Shown piece by piece: positions 34,331 to 44,999 of a DNA stretch of 64,000 bases (within the stretch, counting starts at the first letter, position 1; every line of letters begins with the position of its first letter). The notes under the pieces were generated by a model, which ran no database searches, was not told the origin of the DNA, and saw nothing but the letters and a program-made list of their open reading frames with translations. A program made the position numbers and the translations under genes. The stretch covers positions 83,041,501 through 83,105,500 of the forward strand of contig JASDFA010000007.1 in the NCBI GenBank assembly GCA_035772735.1, written 5' to 3'. Source of the DNA: Datura wrightii. Taxonomy: Eukaryota > Streptophyta > Magnoliopsida > Solanales > Solanaceae.

Positions 34331-35100
34331 TTGATCTATTGCCAGATACACAACCTATTTCTATCCCTCCTTACAAGATTGCTCCAGCCGAGCTAAAGGA
34401 GTTAAAGGATCAGTTAAATGACTTGTTGGATAAAGGTTTTATTAGACCTAGCAAGTCTCCATGGGGTGCGCCAGTTCTATTTTGTTCGAAAGAAGGACAA
34501 TTCCATTCGCATGTATATTGACTATCGGCAGTTGAACAAGGTTACCGTCAAGAACAGATACCCCTTACCCAGGATCGATGATTTGTTTGACCACCTTCAG
34601 GGTGCCAAGTGCTTCTCCAAGATTGATATCAGGTCTGGGTATCACCAGCTCAGGGTGCAGGAGAGTGACATCCCAAAAAATCACTTTCAGAACTCAGTAT
34701 GGTCATTACGAATTTGTTGTAATGTCTTTCTGACTAACCAATGCCCCCACAGCTTTTATGGATCTAATGAACAGGGTGTCCAAGGCATATCTGGACATGT
34801 TCGTTATTGTGTTCTTTGACGACATCTTGATATACTCCCGGAGCGAAGAGGAGCATGCCACTCATTTGAGGATAGTGCTGCAAACCCTCAAGGATCATCA
34901 GCTGTGTGCAAATTTTACCAGGTATGGATTTTGGCTAAACTCAGTAGCATTTCTGGGACATGTGGTATCGAGTGAAGGAATAAGGGTGGATTCCCAGAAG
35001 ATCAAAGCAGTGAAGAATTGGCCTAGACTAGTGAATCGTTCAGAAATTCGGAGTCTCTTGGGCCTAGCAGGTTACTACCGGAGGTTTCTTGAGGGTTTCT
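34331..35100 (+). pseudogene. Reverse transcriptase domain of A2 pol, frameshifted
   Basis: Motifs in order: KGFIRPSKSPWGAPV, IDYRQLNKVT, FSKIDIRSGYHQLRV, and the palm motif VIVFFDDILIYSRS (about 34808-34850) with both catalytic aspartates. Two frameshifts are visible: one at a T run near 34480 and one at a C run near 34740, which move the reading between three frames. SLLGLAGYYRRF marks the end of the connection region. Confidence 0.9.
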
Positions 35101-35660
35101 CATCTATTGCGGCACCTTTGACTACGTTGACTCAGAAAAGGGTAAAGTTCCAACGGTCGGATGCGTGTGAGAAAAGCTTCCAAGAGTTGAAGATCCGACT
35201 CACTTCAGCACTAGTGTTGACCTTACCCGAGGGTACTGATGGCTTTGTAGTGTATTGTGATGCTTCGAGAGTCGAGTAGGGATGTGTGTTGATCCAACGT
35301 GGGAAGGTAATAGCATATGACTCGAGACAGCTGAAAGTTCATGAAAAGAATTACCCGACCCATGATCTTGAGTTGGCCGCAGTAGTGTTTGCATTGAAGT
35401 TATGATGGCAATACTTGTATGGGGTCCACATGGACGCACTTACAGATCATAAGAACTTGCAATATGTGTTCACAAATAAGGATCTAAATCTTCTGCAAAG
35501 GCAGTGGTTGGAGCTACTTAAGGACTACGACACGAGTGTCCTCTACCACCCGCGCAAGGCTAATGTGGTTGCGGATGCACTTAGTAGGCTCTCCATGGAG
35601 AGTGTGTCCCACGTGGATAAGGGAAAGAAGGAGTTGGTGAAGGATGTCCACTGACTTGCA
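35101..35660 (+). pseudogene. RNase H domain and tether of A2 pol
   Basis: GFVVYCDAS near 35242-35268 supplies the first acidic residue, then a stop. IAYDSRQLKVHEKNYPTHDL, LTDHKNLQYVFTNKDLN and VLYHPRKANVVADALSRL follow. A TGA at 35403 breaks the frame before WQYLYG. RNase H would remove RNA from the RNA-DNA hybrid during copying. Confidence 0.85.
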
Positions 35661-36660
35661 AGACTGGGAGTTAGATTGATTGACTCGACCGATGGGGGTC
35701 TTGTTGTGCGGAACGGGTGAAAATCATCCTTGGTGGTTGATGTTAAATCCAGGCAAGATAAGGCTCCAATATTAAGGAAGCTGAAGGAGGCAGTCTGAAG
35801 TCAAAAGGTGGAGGTCTTCTCCCAGGGGAGAGATGGTGTGCTATGATTCCAGGATCGACTATGTGTTCCGGACGTCGACAATTTGAGAGTTCGGATATTG
35901 CATGAGGTACATGGTACCAGATATTCTATTCATCCAGGATCCACGAAAATGTATCGGGATTTGTGATAAATCTATTGGTGGAATGGTATGAAGAAAGATA
36001 TTGCGGAGTTCATAGAAAAATTTCCAAACTGCCAGCAAGTGAAAGTCGAACATCATAGGCTGGAAAGCGTACTTTAGGATATCATCATCCCAACTTGGAA
36101 GTGGAAAGAGATCAATATGGATTTTGTTACAGGCCTACCTCGTACTCGCCGACACTATGACTCAACTTGGGTTGTGGTGGACAGGCTAACTAAGGTGGCA
36201 CACTTCCTACCGGCCAAGACCACGGATTCAGAAGATGATTATGCTAAGTTGTATATTCGGAAGTTGGTTCAACTTCATGGAGTTCCCTTGTCTATTATTT
36301 CAGACTGAGGTACTCAGTTTACCTCACAATTCTAGAGTTCTTTTCAAAAAGGACTTGGGACGCAAGTTAAGCTCAGTACAGCCTTCCATCGCAAATAGAT
36401 GGCCAGGCAGAACGAACCATTCCGACCCTCGAGGATATGTTGAGGGCATGTGTTATGGATTTCAAAGGTAGTTGAGATGACCATTTTCCCTTGATCGAGT
36501 TTGCTTATAATAACAGTTATCACTCTAGTATCTAAACGGCACCGTTCGAGGCTCTTTACGGGCGGAGGTGTTGATCTCCCATTGGATGGTTTGAGGCTGG
36601 AGAGGCAGCTATGATAGGACGCGATTCAGTTCACGAGGAGATGGTGAAGGTTCAGTTGAT
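35661..36660 (+). pseudogene. Integrase of A2, N-terminal and core part
   Basis: Zinc-binding region (HEVHGTRYSIHPG about 35903-35941; CQQ near 36033 where A1 has the CQNCQQ pair); core with NMDFVTGLPRTRRHYDSTWV (about 36114-36173), VDRLTKVAHFLPAKT, LHGVPLSIISD (about 36276-36308), then frames with stops. The coding sequence is cut at 36665 by the inner element and resumes at 46423 within one codon phase after the AAGGG duplication. Confidence 0.88.
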
Positions 36661-36665
36661 AAGGG
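36661..36665. repeat. Target-site duplication of the inner element, left copy (AAGGG)
   Basis: AAGGG precedes TGATCTTGGG at 36666 and recurs at 46418-46422 after the 3' LTR end CGAACA. Confidence 0.95.
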
Positions 36666-38083
36666 TGATCTTGGGCAGATTTATATGCCCAAGTGATACT
36701 CAAAACTACCATTTTCACCTTGTTTATCTATCAATGTGTATACATTCTCATGTAATTGGTAATAAAATGTGAATTTATATTAACCAACATGATTAGCATT
36801 GTTTTGCAGGTAAAATGTGATTTCAGGAAGCTAAAATGCATGTTGGATGATATCGGAGTTGGACTTGGATGCGAGCAAGGGAAAAGGCATTGGACAGCAT
36901 GAATTAAAGGGGCTCCGCGATGGAGCCGTGTCACGCTGCCATCGCGGAGGCATTCTGCCTGGATGGGAAAATTCGCCCAAATTCCAGAGAGGGTCCGCGT
37001 TTGCTCCGGGCACGGAGCCAGTGCTCCGCGATGCACGCCGTGCCACGTTGAGCCTAAACTCCCGGACCCCCAGTTCCAGTAAGGGTCCGCGTTCGTAGCC
37101 TTGTCACGGAGGCAGTGCTCCGCGATGCACTCCGTGACACGTTGCTCGTTATTCCGGGAAAAATTCCCAGCAGTATAAATAGAACACTTAGGTTCATTTT
37201 TTAATATTCTGACTTGGTGGAGCAAGGACGTGGGTTACAGGCAGTTGAGGGACGAAAATATCAGGGTTTTTTCTCTCTTTCTTTCTTCTTTAATTCAATT
37301 GCTTGTATGATTAACACTCATTTTAAGATGTTTAATCCACAAATGAGTGGCTAATTCCTCTCCTTGCTGAGGTTATGAACAATTGTAATGAAATTTGAGT
37401 ATTGATTCTTTGGTTTTTCATCTTTTCTTCCATGTTGTTCTATTAATTCTTGTTCTTACTGCATTAGTGTGTGGCCTACATTAATGTACATCTAAAAAGT
37501 CCGGTTTCACTCGAGAGAGCAAGAAATTGGAAAGTTGTGAATTAATAGGATATGTTCTTTACTTGGTTTGGGAAAATTGAGTCTTGATTTGCTTTCAGGA
37601 TAGAAATACACCTGAAAGTCGTATTAGTCAATTTAGGAACCGGAATTGTATGGCTAGGACATGAATTGCATTTGATCACAGAAATGTAGACGGATGGTTC
37701 ATGATTCTTAAGTGAGGTTAAATATGAGAGTTTTAATCTCTTGGCAAATGTTCTTGGCTAGCAACTGGAGGAAAAGATTAACCATAGTATGATGATAATT
37801 AATTTCATTACATGTTCGTTTAACCTCAGCATGCTTTCATTCATAGTTCAGATTCAAAGTAGATAATTGTTCTTAGTTTTAGTATAAAAATTTATAAAAC
37901 AAACTATCAAACTTTTGGTTACACTGTTGCCTGCATTTTTAGAAGTAAAATATGGTACACTTTAGCAAATTGCACTTCATCCAAGTCTCTGAGGGATCGA
38001 TACTTGGCTTACTAAAGCCACTTACTACTTGTTCGACCACGTGCACTTGCGTGTCGTTTTATAACCCCACAATCACGCGAACA
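36666..38083 (+). repeat. Inner element 5' LTR, 1418 bp
   Basis: Starts TGATCTTGGGCAG, ends CACGCGAACA. Word array at 36905-37145 built from GCTCCGCGAT, CCGTGACACG and GTCACGGAGG, including a near-repeat CAGTGCTCCGCGATGCAC at 37018 and 37110. A TATA box follows. The 164-codon minus-strand frame (36731-37225) recurs in both LTRs and is an antisense by-product. Confidence 0.95.
37174..37182 (+). promoter_or_regulatory. TATA box of the inner element 5' LTR
   Basis: TATAAATAG lies about 30 bp downstream of the word array, just after the inverted repeat GGGAA-AAA-TTCCC (37157-37169). It is the best core-promoter candidate in the window. Confidence 0.8.
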
Positions 38084-38089
38084 AGTTTT

Positions 38090-38107
38090 TGGCGCCGTTG
38101 CTGGGGA
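38090..38107 (+). promoter_or_regulatory. Primer-binding site of the inner element, tRNA-Asp type
   Basis: TGGCGCCGTTGCTGGGGA matches the complement of tRNA-Asp (TGGCGCCGTTGCCGGGGA) at 17 of 18 bases. This primer is characteristic of the Athila lineage. Confidence 0.95.
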
Positions 38108-38221
38108 TTTGGCAATTGGTGAATTTGTTTTAAGTGTTAATTTACTGTAGTTTTATTTTCTTAAGTGTTGACAACTTGGTCTTAGCTTGTATTTTGCAGA
38201 CTTAATTGTTGTTGAACACTG

Positions 38222-39748
38222 GCAAGAGATAAGGAGCTGGTGGAATCGTATATAGAGCCAGAAAGGATATTTCACAGTAAATGAAGAGAAGCTCTACAAA
38301 GAAAGCTGCAGTTGCTCAGACAGACGATCATGGAGCAACAACAGAATCTACCGGTAGTACGGGTAGTGTTAGTGCCCGAAGAAGCAGCAACATGGCCGGT
38401 TCGCGACGTGGAAATCCCACATGCCAATAATGTTGCATTGAGTATCCGCAAACCAGAGCCCGGAGGGAGATTTGAACTTAAACAGAATATGGTGCAGTTG
38501 TTGCACACTAGCGGGCAATATTCCGGTCTCCCTCATGAAGATCCACAGCAGCATCTCCAAAATTTTTTGGAGATAAGTGACACTTACATCCCCGCTAGAG
38601 TGTCATCAGACTATGTCCGACTTACATTGTTCCCATTCTCATTATTGGGAGAAGCCAAGAGGTAAATGAAAGCTGAGCCACCCAATTCTATTTCTACGTG
38701 GGATGATCTTGCACGGAAGTTTTTGATACGGTTTTTTCCCTCTAGTAAAACAGCAAGACTTAGAAGTCAGATTCTAAGTTTCAAACAGAGGGAGGGAGAA
38801 AATTTATATCAGGCCTGGGAGAGATTTAAATCCATGTTGCGGGATTGTCCTCACCATCATCAGTCCAATGATGTGCTGGTGCACACATTTATTGAGGGTT
38901 TGGAACCCCACACCAAAATATTGCTAGATTCAGCAGTTGGAGGGCAAGCGCTGGAGAAAACTTATGAGGAGCTATATACCTTGTTGAACCGGATTTCACA
39001 GGGCAATCCAGAATGGAATGCTGATTCATCAAGAGGTGGGACAAGGAAAGCAGCAGGAGTGCTTGAAGTAGATGGGTTCGCAGCTATCGCTGCACAGATA
39101 GCTGCATTACAAAATCAACTGAACACTCACTTCAGCAACATGACATTGAACCAGCCTCAAGCCCCAGTTAATGCAGTACAGCAGATGTGGTGTGAAGTGT
39201 GTGGAAGCAGTGAGCACTAAGCTGAGTGTTGTGGAGACAATCCTGACTCGGTAAACTTTGTGGGTAATGCACAAAGGAACCACCTGCAGTATGGTAGTAG
39301 CTACAACTCCAATTGGAGGAATCATCCTAATTTCTCATGGGATAGCAACAACCATCAGGGCCAAAGTTCGGGTCAGGGTGTGCAAAGGAACCAAGGAGGG
39401 CAGCAAAATTATCAAGCTCAATTCAGGAACAACAATGCACCTCCTCCACCACCATCACCCAGCATTGAGGAGATGTTCAAGACCATGATAGCTAACCAAG
39501 CTCAATTGCAGGCTGACTATGTAAAATTGGCAGCCGAAGTGAAAAACAACCAGTTAGCAACCAAGGCACTTGAATATCAGTTTGGGCAATTTGCTAGTGC
39601 CCAAAACACAAGGCCTAGAGGAGGACTGCCGAGCTACATGGATCCCAATCCCAAGCAGGTAAATGCAGTGACCACAAGGAGTGGTTTGCAGCTGAAAGAG
39701 GTGGAACCAGAAAGACCACCTCAGCAGTCGGAAGCAGCAGACGTTTAG
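38222..39748 (+). pseudogene. Gag of the inner element
   Basis: One frame from ARDKELVESYIEPERIF (about 38222) onward. Capsid core: PGGRFELKQNMVQLL, HEDPQQHLQNFLEI, LTLFPFSLLGEAKR, WDDLARKFLIRFFPSSKTARL, CPHHHQSNDVLVHTFIEGLE. A CCHC-like knuckle CEVCGSSEH is broken by a stop before AECC (about 39190-39235). After that come a Gln/Asn/Pro-rich linker and a Thr-rich tail (NAVTTRSGLQLKEVE). Stops lie at about 38282, 38663, 39218 and 39746; the reading frame itself never shifts. Gag forms the particle; this copy is probably not translated in full. Confidence 0.9.
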
Positions 39749-40520
39749 AGGGAGCACAGTACTGAGAGGGGGAAGACTAAGGAAGCTGAATCAGAAAGAC
39801 CTCCACCCCCGTTCCCTCAGCGACTAAACAAACACAAGGAGGAGGCGTGTTTCAAGAAATTCATGGAGGTGCTGAAACAGGTACATGTTAACTTACCTCT
39901 TGTTGATGTCTTGCAGGGAGTGCTGAAATATGCTAAGTACATAAAGGACATCGTGGCCAACAAAAGTCGGTTGACTGAGTATGCTACGGTGGCTATAACG
40001 GAGGAGTGCACTTCCCGGATTCAAAATAGACTTCCCACAAAGCTAAAAGACCCTGGGAGTTTTACTATCCAGATTACTATTGGGTAGAGCATCCGAGCTC
40101 GTGGATTGTGTGACTTGGGAGGGAGCATAAATTTGATGCCGTCTTCGGTCTTCAGAAAGTTGGGCCTAGGGAGTCCTAGACCCACAACGGTAATCTTGCA
40201 GTTGGCGGATCGATCCTTAGCCAGACCGGATGGCATTGTTGAGGACGTTCTGGTGCAAGTTGGCTCCCTAATTTTCCCGGTAGATTTTGTCGTGCTAGAC
40301 TTTGAACCAGATGCGGAAGTCCCATTTATTTTGGGACGTCCCTTCTTGGAAACCGGGAAAGCACTAATCGACGTAGCTGCGGGGCAGCTAACAATGCTAG
40401 AACATGAAAAGGTAGAGGTGTTCGATGTGTACAAGGCACCCAAGCTCCCGACGATGCATGAAGAACTCTCGGTGATCAATGTGATTGATCAAGGTGATGA
40501 TAAGCAAATGAAGGATTCTC
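39749..40520 (+). pseudogene. Protease region of the inner element
   Basis: Same frame as gag. After PPPPFPQRLNKHKEEACFKK (the usual Athila link) comes a helical region and one stop (TIG then TAG, about 40085). The protease core follows: LCDLGGSINLMPSSVFRKLG with the D-L-G typical of Athila, then VDFVVLDFEPDAEVPFILGR. The protein region then runs through MLEHEKVEVFDVYKAPKL. No RT follows. Confidence 0.88.
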
Positions 40521-40615
40521 GAGAGTTAATGGGAAAACCACCGGAGAGGTGTAAGCACTACTGGAGGGAGGACGGTGATCGAGAGAAATCGTCCATCACC
40601 CTAGCGGACAATTGA
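40521..40615 (+). pseudogene. Integrase C-terminal remnant fused to protease
   Basis: The last residues, ERCKHYWREDGDREKSSITL, resemble the end of Athila integrase (compare LKVNGQ at 59403 in the base Athila). Just after the stop at 40613 comes the Athila post-pol motif, with GGCGCTGCATGGGAGGTAACC-like sequence. So a deletion of roughly RT, RNase H and nearly all integrase joined protease to the integrase tail while keeping frame. The junction lies near 40500-40545, placed by motif only. Confidence 0.7.
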
Positions 40616-40905
40616 GCTTAAACGACGTCGAGCCGCGACGGTAAACCAGGCGCTGCATGGGAGGTAACCTGTGAAATTTTTTTTTCTTTCATTTTGTAAA
40701 GTGTAAATAGATTTTTCTTTTTCTTTTTTCTTGATTTACTACAAAATTTTTCGTTTTAGTTTTTGTTTATTTATATTTAGAGTGAAACCTATAATTCTAA
40801 CCAATTTTGTATAGTGAGATGAATTTCAGGTCAAACGGAGAAAAATATGCACAGAATCGCGAAGGAAAAGTCGAGGTATGAAAAATTAATTAAAAGTGGA
40901 AAACA
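40616..40905 (+). other. Spacer after the pol remnant
   Basis: T-rich, no coding content. It contains the Athila-type GGGAGGTAACC motif near 40660 and a long T/C tract at 40676-40735. Confidence 0.6.
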
Positions 40906-41075
40906 GTGAGCTGGGGCGATAGCTCCGTGTCACGGAGGTGGACCTCCGCGTTACCCTTCGTGACACGTTGAGGTATAACCCGAAAATTTTAAAAAGTTTC
41001 CAGAATGGTCTCGCGATGGCTCCGTGTCACGGAGGCAATGCACCGCAATGCACTCCGTGACACGTTGCCGTGTAT
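40906..41075 (+). promoter_or_regulatory. Internal copy of the LTR word array, upstream of ORF3
   Basis: The words of the LTR U3 array recur here: GGCTCCGTGTCACGGAGG, CCGTGACACGTTG (twice), TCGCGATGGCTCCG, CGCAATGCACTCCGTGAC. Order and spacing resemble 36905-37145, but no strong TATA box is visible afterwards (CTTTTTAA near 41125 is weak). A CT-rich stretch (41140-41165) like a plant core-promoter pyrimidine patch follows. Confidence 0.6.
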
Positions 41076-41275
41076 ATCGCGACGGGTCACACCAGGTCGC
41101 CGGGTGACCCGCGTGATTTTCTTACTTTTTAACCCCGAAAGCCTTCCCTTTTCCCTCATTTTCTAATCCCTCCGCGACCAAACCCCCCAAAACCCATCCC
41201 CCATCAACGTGACATGGAGTAAGGCAAGAAATTCACCGAGGTTTCTTCGATTTTCTTCGATTTTGAGCATGGGAG

Positions 41276-41641
41276 GTGAGCTAAATTGCCCTACATAGTA
41301 ATTAAACATGAATTCGAGTTAATTATTGTTGATGAATGTTCGGAATGTCTTTATGATTACTTGAGCTTGTCGATTGCATAACTTATTCGAATTTGATTGA
41401 TAATATCAATTCAAGGGCTTGTTGTTGAATTTGAAGTTGAAAATGTATCGAAATTGTGAATTTTATGCCGGGATGTACACGTTGAATGAGATGAGTCGAT
41501 GTATAAATTGTTAGGATGCTAATAGAACGACGGATTCTCGGGTTGGGTAAATGTTGAAATTTGTAAGAATTTGGTTTGTTGTATAGGTTCATGTAGATAA
41601 ATTTTTGTTGTTGTTTTTGTTTCTTTGTTTTTCTTTGCTAG
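41276..41641 (+). other. Intron-like segment upstream of ORF3
   Basis: GGGAG/GTGAGC at 41276 is a good donor. A 36-base T-rich tract ending TTCTTTGCTAG at 41641 is an excellent acceptor. The 366 bp between are AT-rich with no open frame of note. Splicing is predicted from sequence only. Confidence 0.5.
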
Positions 41642-41910
41642 GTGCGATGGTTAAGATGTTAGCGATGGTAGTGATTGTGATTAGCTGTATGAAGTCTGAG
41701 TAGTACGCCAAAGTTATACCGTCGAATTTTTGGAACGCACTAAGCATGATTGTATAGTTGTTTATGGGGTGTAAATAAAGATAATCTTGTCGTAGTGTTG
41801 TAAATGCCGCTAAGGACTAAGTGTGGGGTAACCTAGCGTAACCCGACCTTAGCCGAAGTTAATATCTGTAAGTTTAACATAGATCTTGTTGACTTGGGTT
41901 GATAGGTAAA

Positions 41911-43131
41911 ATGGCAAGCCGGCAAGATAAAGGAAAAGGCGCGTCAACTTCAGGCGTCGGAAGGAAACGAATCAGACTAGGCACAGCAGTCCCAGCTGCA
42001 CCAGCAGTTCCACGCGGCCAGCGCCGCCAGTACGGAACAAGATGGGTGATCGATGAAGGGAAAAAGTGGTACACCAAGCACAAAGAAAGCAAATATTTCC
42101 CCGAGGAGCATATAGCATGGGAACCATTGGCACAGGAGTTCCCTAGAATGGTCCACCGGATCGAGGCAGCTGGGCTCAAGTTAATCTTTGAAGAGCCCAA
42201 GGAACGCAATCTGCACTTGGTTCGGAAGTTCTATGCCAATTGGAACCCGACGATCAGGAGTCACACCATCAAGATCAGAGGGCAAATAGTCACTCTGGAG
42301 CCCCACCACCTCAATGCCATCATAGGAGCGCGGGACACAGACGCCCACGTACTCCGACAGCTGAACATTACCCCACCGTATGCGGACATCAGACACACAC
42401 TGTGTGGGGCCCGATCGACAGCTAGATGGAGCAGACACAAAGAGAGGGGCTACCACCAGACTTTGCCCTATTCACAGATGAACAGGGAAGCCTGAATCTG
42501 GCTGAAGATAGTCTGCTCATGCCTAAACCCGGGGGTACATATGACAGATGTTACCCGAGATCGTGTTTGCCTGGTGTACGCCCTGATGAAAGGGCTGGAG
42601 ATCAATGTAGGGGCGGTTATTATATCCGCCATGAAGAGAGCCCGGTTGAACCAGGGGCACAGGTATGGCTTTGGTGGACTACTAACCACCTTCCTCAGGG
42701 GCCTAGATGTCGAGGAGGAGGCCCTTGACTAGATCCCGCAGTTGGAGCGGCGGGCCTTAGACGTTACTAAAACTAAGGCTCCCGACACCACCCACGGGCC
42801 AGTGCTTACACTTGGCGAGCGACACGCTCGTGATGACCAGTATATGGCTCGAATGTATGGGATGCAGATGCTCCAGCTAAGGATAGGTGGGAGGCCGGCA
42901 ATAGAGGATGAGCTATGGCAGCTCGAGCTAGACTACCCTTTTGGCGAAAACGCCAGGGCTCTATGCCGAGTGGGGCCAGCATTTGTACAGCCCACGGACG
43001 ATGATGTCCCCACAGACGAGGAGACACGTCGGGAGGACTCCGATGTGGAGTCCGATGATGACGACAAAGGCGACTCGGATATGGGAGATGAAGCAGCAGC
43101 ACCCGACGAAGAAGTGGAATACTTTGACTGA
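41911..43131 (+). pseudogene. ORF3: Transposase_32-like 'putative plant transposon protein', two premature stops
   Basis: A single frame of about 407 codons from MASRQDKGKGASTSGVGRKR to an acidic tail ending DEEVEYFD. The core reads LVRKFYANWNPTIRSHTIKI, RGQIVTLEPHHLNAIIGARD, then a second half with DRVCLVYALMKGLEINVGAV and FGGLLTTFLRGLDV. The FYANW and IRGQIV...LNAIIG patterns match what I know of the plant 'putative plant transposon protein' family, often annotated in Solanaceae. TGA (42493) and TAG (42730) interrupt it with no frameshift. Its place after pol is where Athila elements carry their third, env-like ORF. Whether it acts as an envelope-like protein, a chromatin factor or something else is unknown. 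The start ATG at 41911 follows an acceptor-like TTGATAG/GTAAAATGG. Confidence 0.75.
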
Positions 43132-44961
43132 TCAGGGAGTTCCACCACCCGAATTTGTGCTATTTTAATTTTTGTGAACACTGGGGACAATGTTCGAGAT
43201 AAGTGTGGGGTGGGAGTAGTTAGGTGCTGGGCTGGGCTGTTTTGTTTGTATGCTCTCTTCTATTGTCATGTATGTTGTATGTCCCTGTGAGTGTGAATTT
43301 TCAAGTTGTTTTGTATTTGTAAATATTTGTTGAATTGATGTGTGTTGCTGAATATTGCTAGCTGATTCTGATTCTGTACATATTTTTGTTATCGAAATGA
43401 TCGATATTTTAAAAAAAAAAATTGAAATTTTTTTGTAAATTTTAAAATATTTTGTAAATAATGTTTCTATCGAAATGATCGATATTTTTGACATTTTTTA
43501 ATTTTGGGTTTCTCGGCATTTGTTTTCGGTTCTTTTACCGAGAATAGTCCCATTGAACCGACGCCTTAAGTAGTGACCGTTCCCTATGATGGATGGATGA
43601 CGACCGTCTTAAGGGAAATGTAGTCGTTAGGAGTAGTTTTCTCAATTATTTTTCATTTTTTTCTTTGGTGGATTGCATCCCGAAACTTGTAGTTACTCTC
43701 TGGTTTCGAAATTCTGGTTGCGTGTTGTACATGATATTCAAAATGCAAAGGTGATTCATATGAAAGCATGCAAATTTGTAAATATGTTGAGATACCTAGG
43801 CTGTAGAGTTTGATTCAGTGTGATTGAGGCTTAATGTTTGAATTTATGTAATTAGCTGATTGAAGAGTCTGTGAATACATCTTGAATCGAGCATGTGCAA
43901 AAAGTGTGAAGTGAGGTGTTGACATTCCATTCTATTGTGAAGCGTCTAGAACTTGCCTAGTGTGTGTACAAAGCGAAATGAAGGAGGTGTATTGTAGGAA
44001 AGGATGTAGGCATTTCTTTGTTTTAACCGAGAGTTTCTATTTTTTTCCTTGTCATACCCCCCTTTCTGTGATTGTATACCCTAATCAGCCCGTTGAGCCT
44101 TTTAGCTGATTATTTCTTTCTTTTGTCCAAAAAGTGTAAACCGAGCTTAATTCCTTCTTTTCATTAGTCGTAAAGTCTATACAAAACTCTTAAGCGCTTA
44201 AGAAAAGAAAATCATTTTCCCAAAGTGTCAAAGAGTGAGAATGGTGAAAAGAAAAAGAAAAGCAGAGTGAGGGAAGAGAAGAAAAGGTTGAAGGTGCACT
44301 TGCTATAAATACACGATAATGAAGGTGCATCTTTGTTGTCGTGTCAAGTGTGCTTAATGAAATGGGCCATACTAAAGAAAACCTTCAAGAATGGGATGAT
44401 GAAAAAAGGGAAACAATGTCCATGAGTTGATGGGATGTGTTGAAAAGGCGCTTAAGGATGCTAGTGGCTATTATTGGCTAATCCAATATTTACTAGTTCC
44501 GTAGCTTCCACTACAACCCATTAAAGTCCTACGTGATCTTACATCGCACTTCTTTATATTAGTGGAGTAATACACTAAGGGCAAGCTTATGGGTCATGAC
44601 ATGATGCATGTGAATTCTTTTGGGAGAGAGAGTGAAATTGTGTGTACATGCCCCTGTTTGAATGTTTGTGAGTCATATGAGCAAAAAGGGGAAGACTCTC
44701 TTGTGTTGTGAGGGCACATGCTTGGTGAAAGATTAATTTTCGTGTCGTATATCTTGATCAGCTAATTTGCGTGAGTTTGCTGATATCGAGAGTCGATTCT
44801 TAAAGTCTAGGAGGTCTTAATGTATTGAAGGTCATTGCATTGATAAGACCATGCATGTTTTCTTGATGATTTGCTGTATTGAATAATCGGTATAACCGTA
44901 GCTTAAATTGTCGAACCAAAGTAGCGAGGTTGGGATGTAAATTGCATGAATTGTATGTTTG
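43132..44961 (+). other. 3' untranslated region of the inner element
   Basis: No ORF with a recognisable domain. AAGTGTGGGGT occurs at 43201, a second purine-tract-like motif. A 20-bp direct repeat with internal inverted arms lies at 43390-43487. 44190-44290 is purine-rich (AAGAAAAGCAGAG-type) and resembles 60560-60760 of the base Athila. Confidence 0.65.
43390..43487. repeat. Direct repeat of a palindromic 20-mer
   Basis: TATCGAAATGATCGATATTT at 43390-43409 and again at 43468-43487. Each contains TATCG...CGATA arms and so can fold. The 58 bases between are A/T runs. Confidence 0.85.
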
Positions 44962-44999
44962 TTGTTCGAGGACGAACAAGGATTTAAGTGTGGGGTAAG
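44962..44999 (+). promoter_or_regulatory. Hairpin and polypurine tract of the inner element
   Basis: TTGTTCG-AGGA-CGAACAA (44962-44979) is a perfect 7-bp stem. TTTAAGTGTGGGGTAAG follows and abuts the LTR start at 45000. Confidence 0.85.

Noticed and set aside
36731..37225. 164-codon minus-strand frame, repeated at 45065-45559
   Set aside because: Its presence in both LTRs only reflects LTR identity. It is antisense to the promoter region and word array, with no recognisable domain.
42181..43190. Several 60-100-codon frames overlapping ORF3 on both strands
   Set aside because: They overlap the ORF3 frame, which alone has family-like motifs across its whole length.
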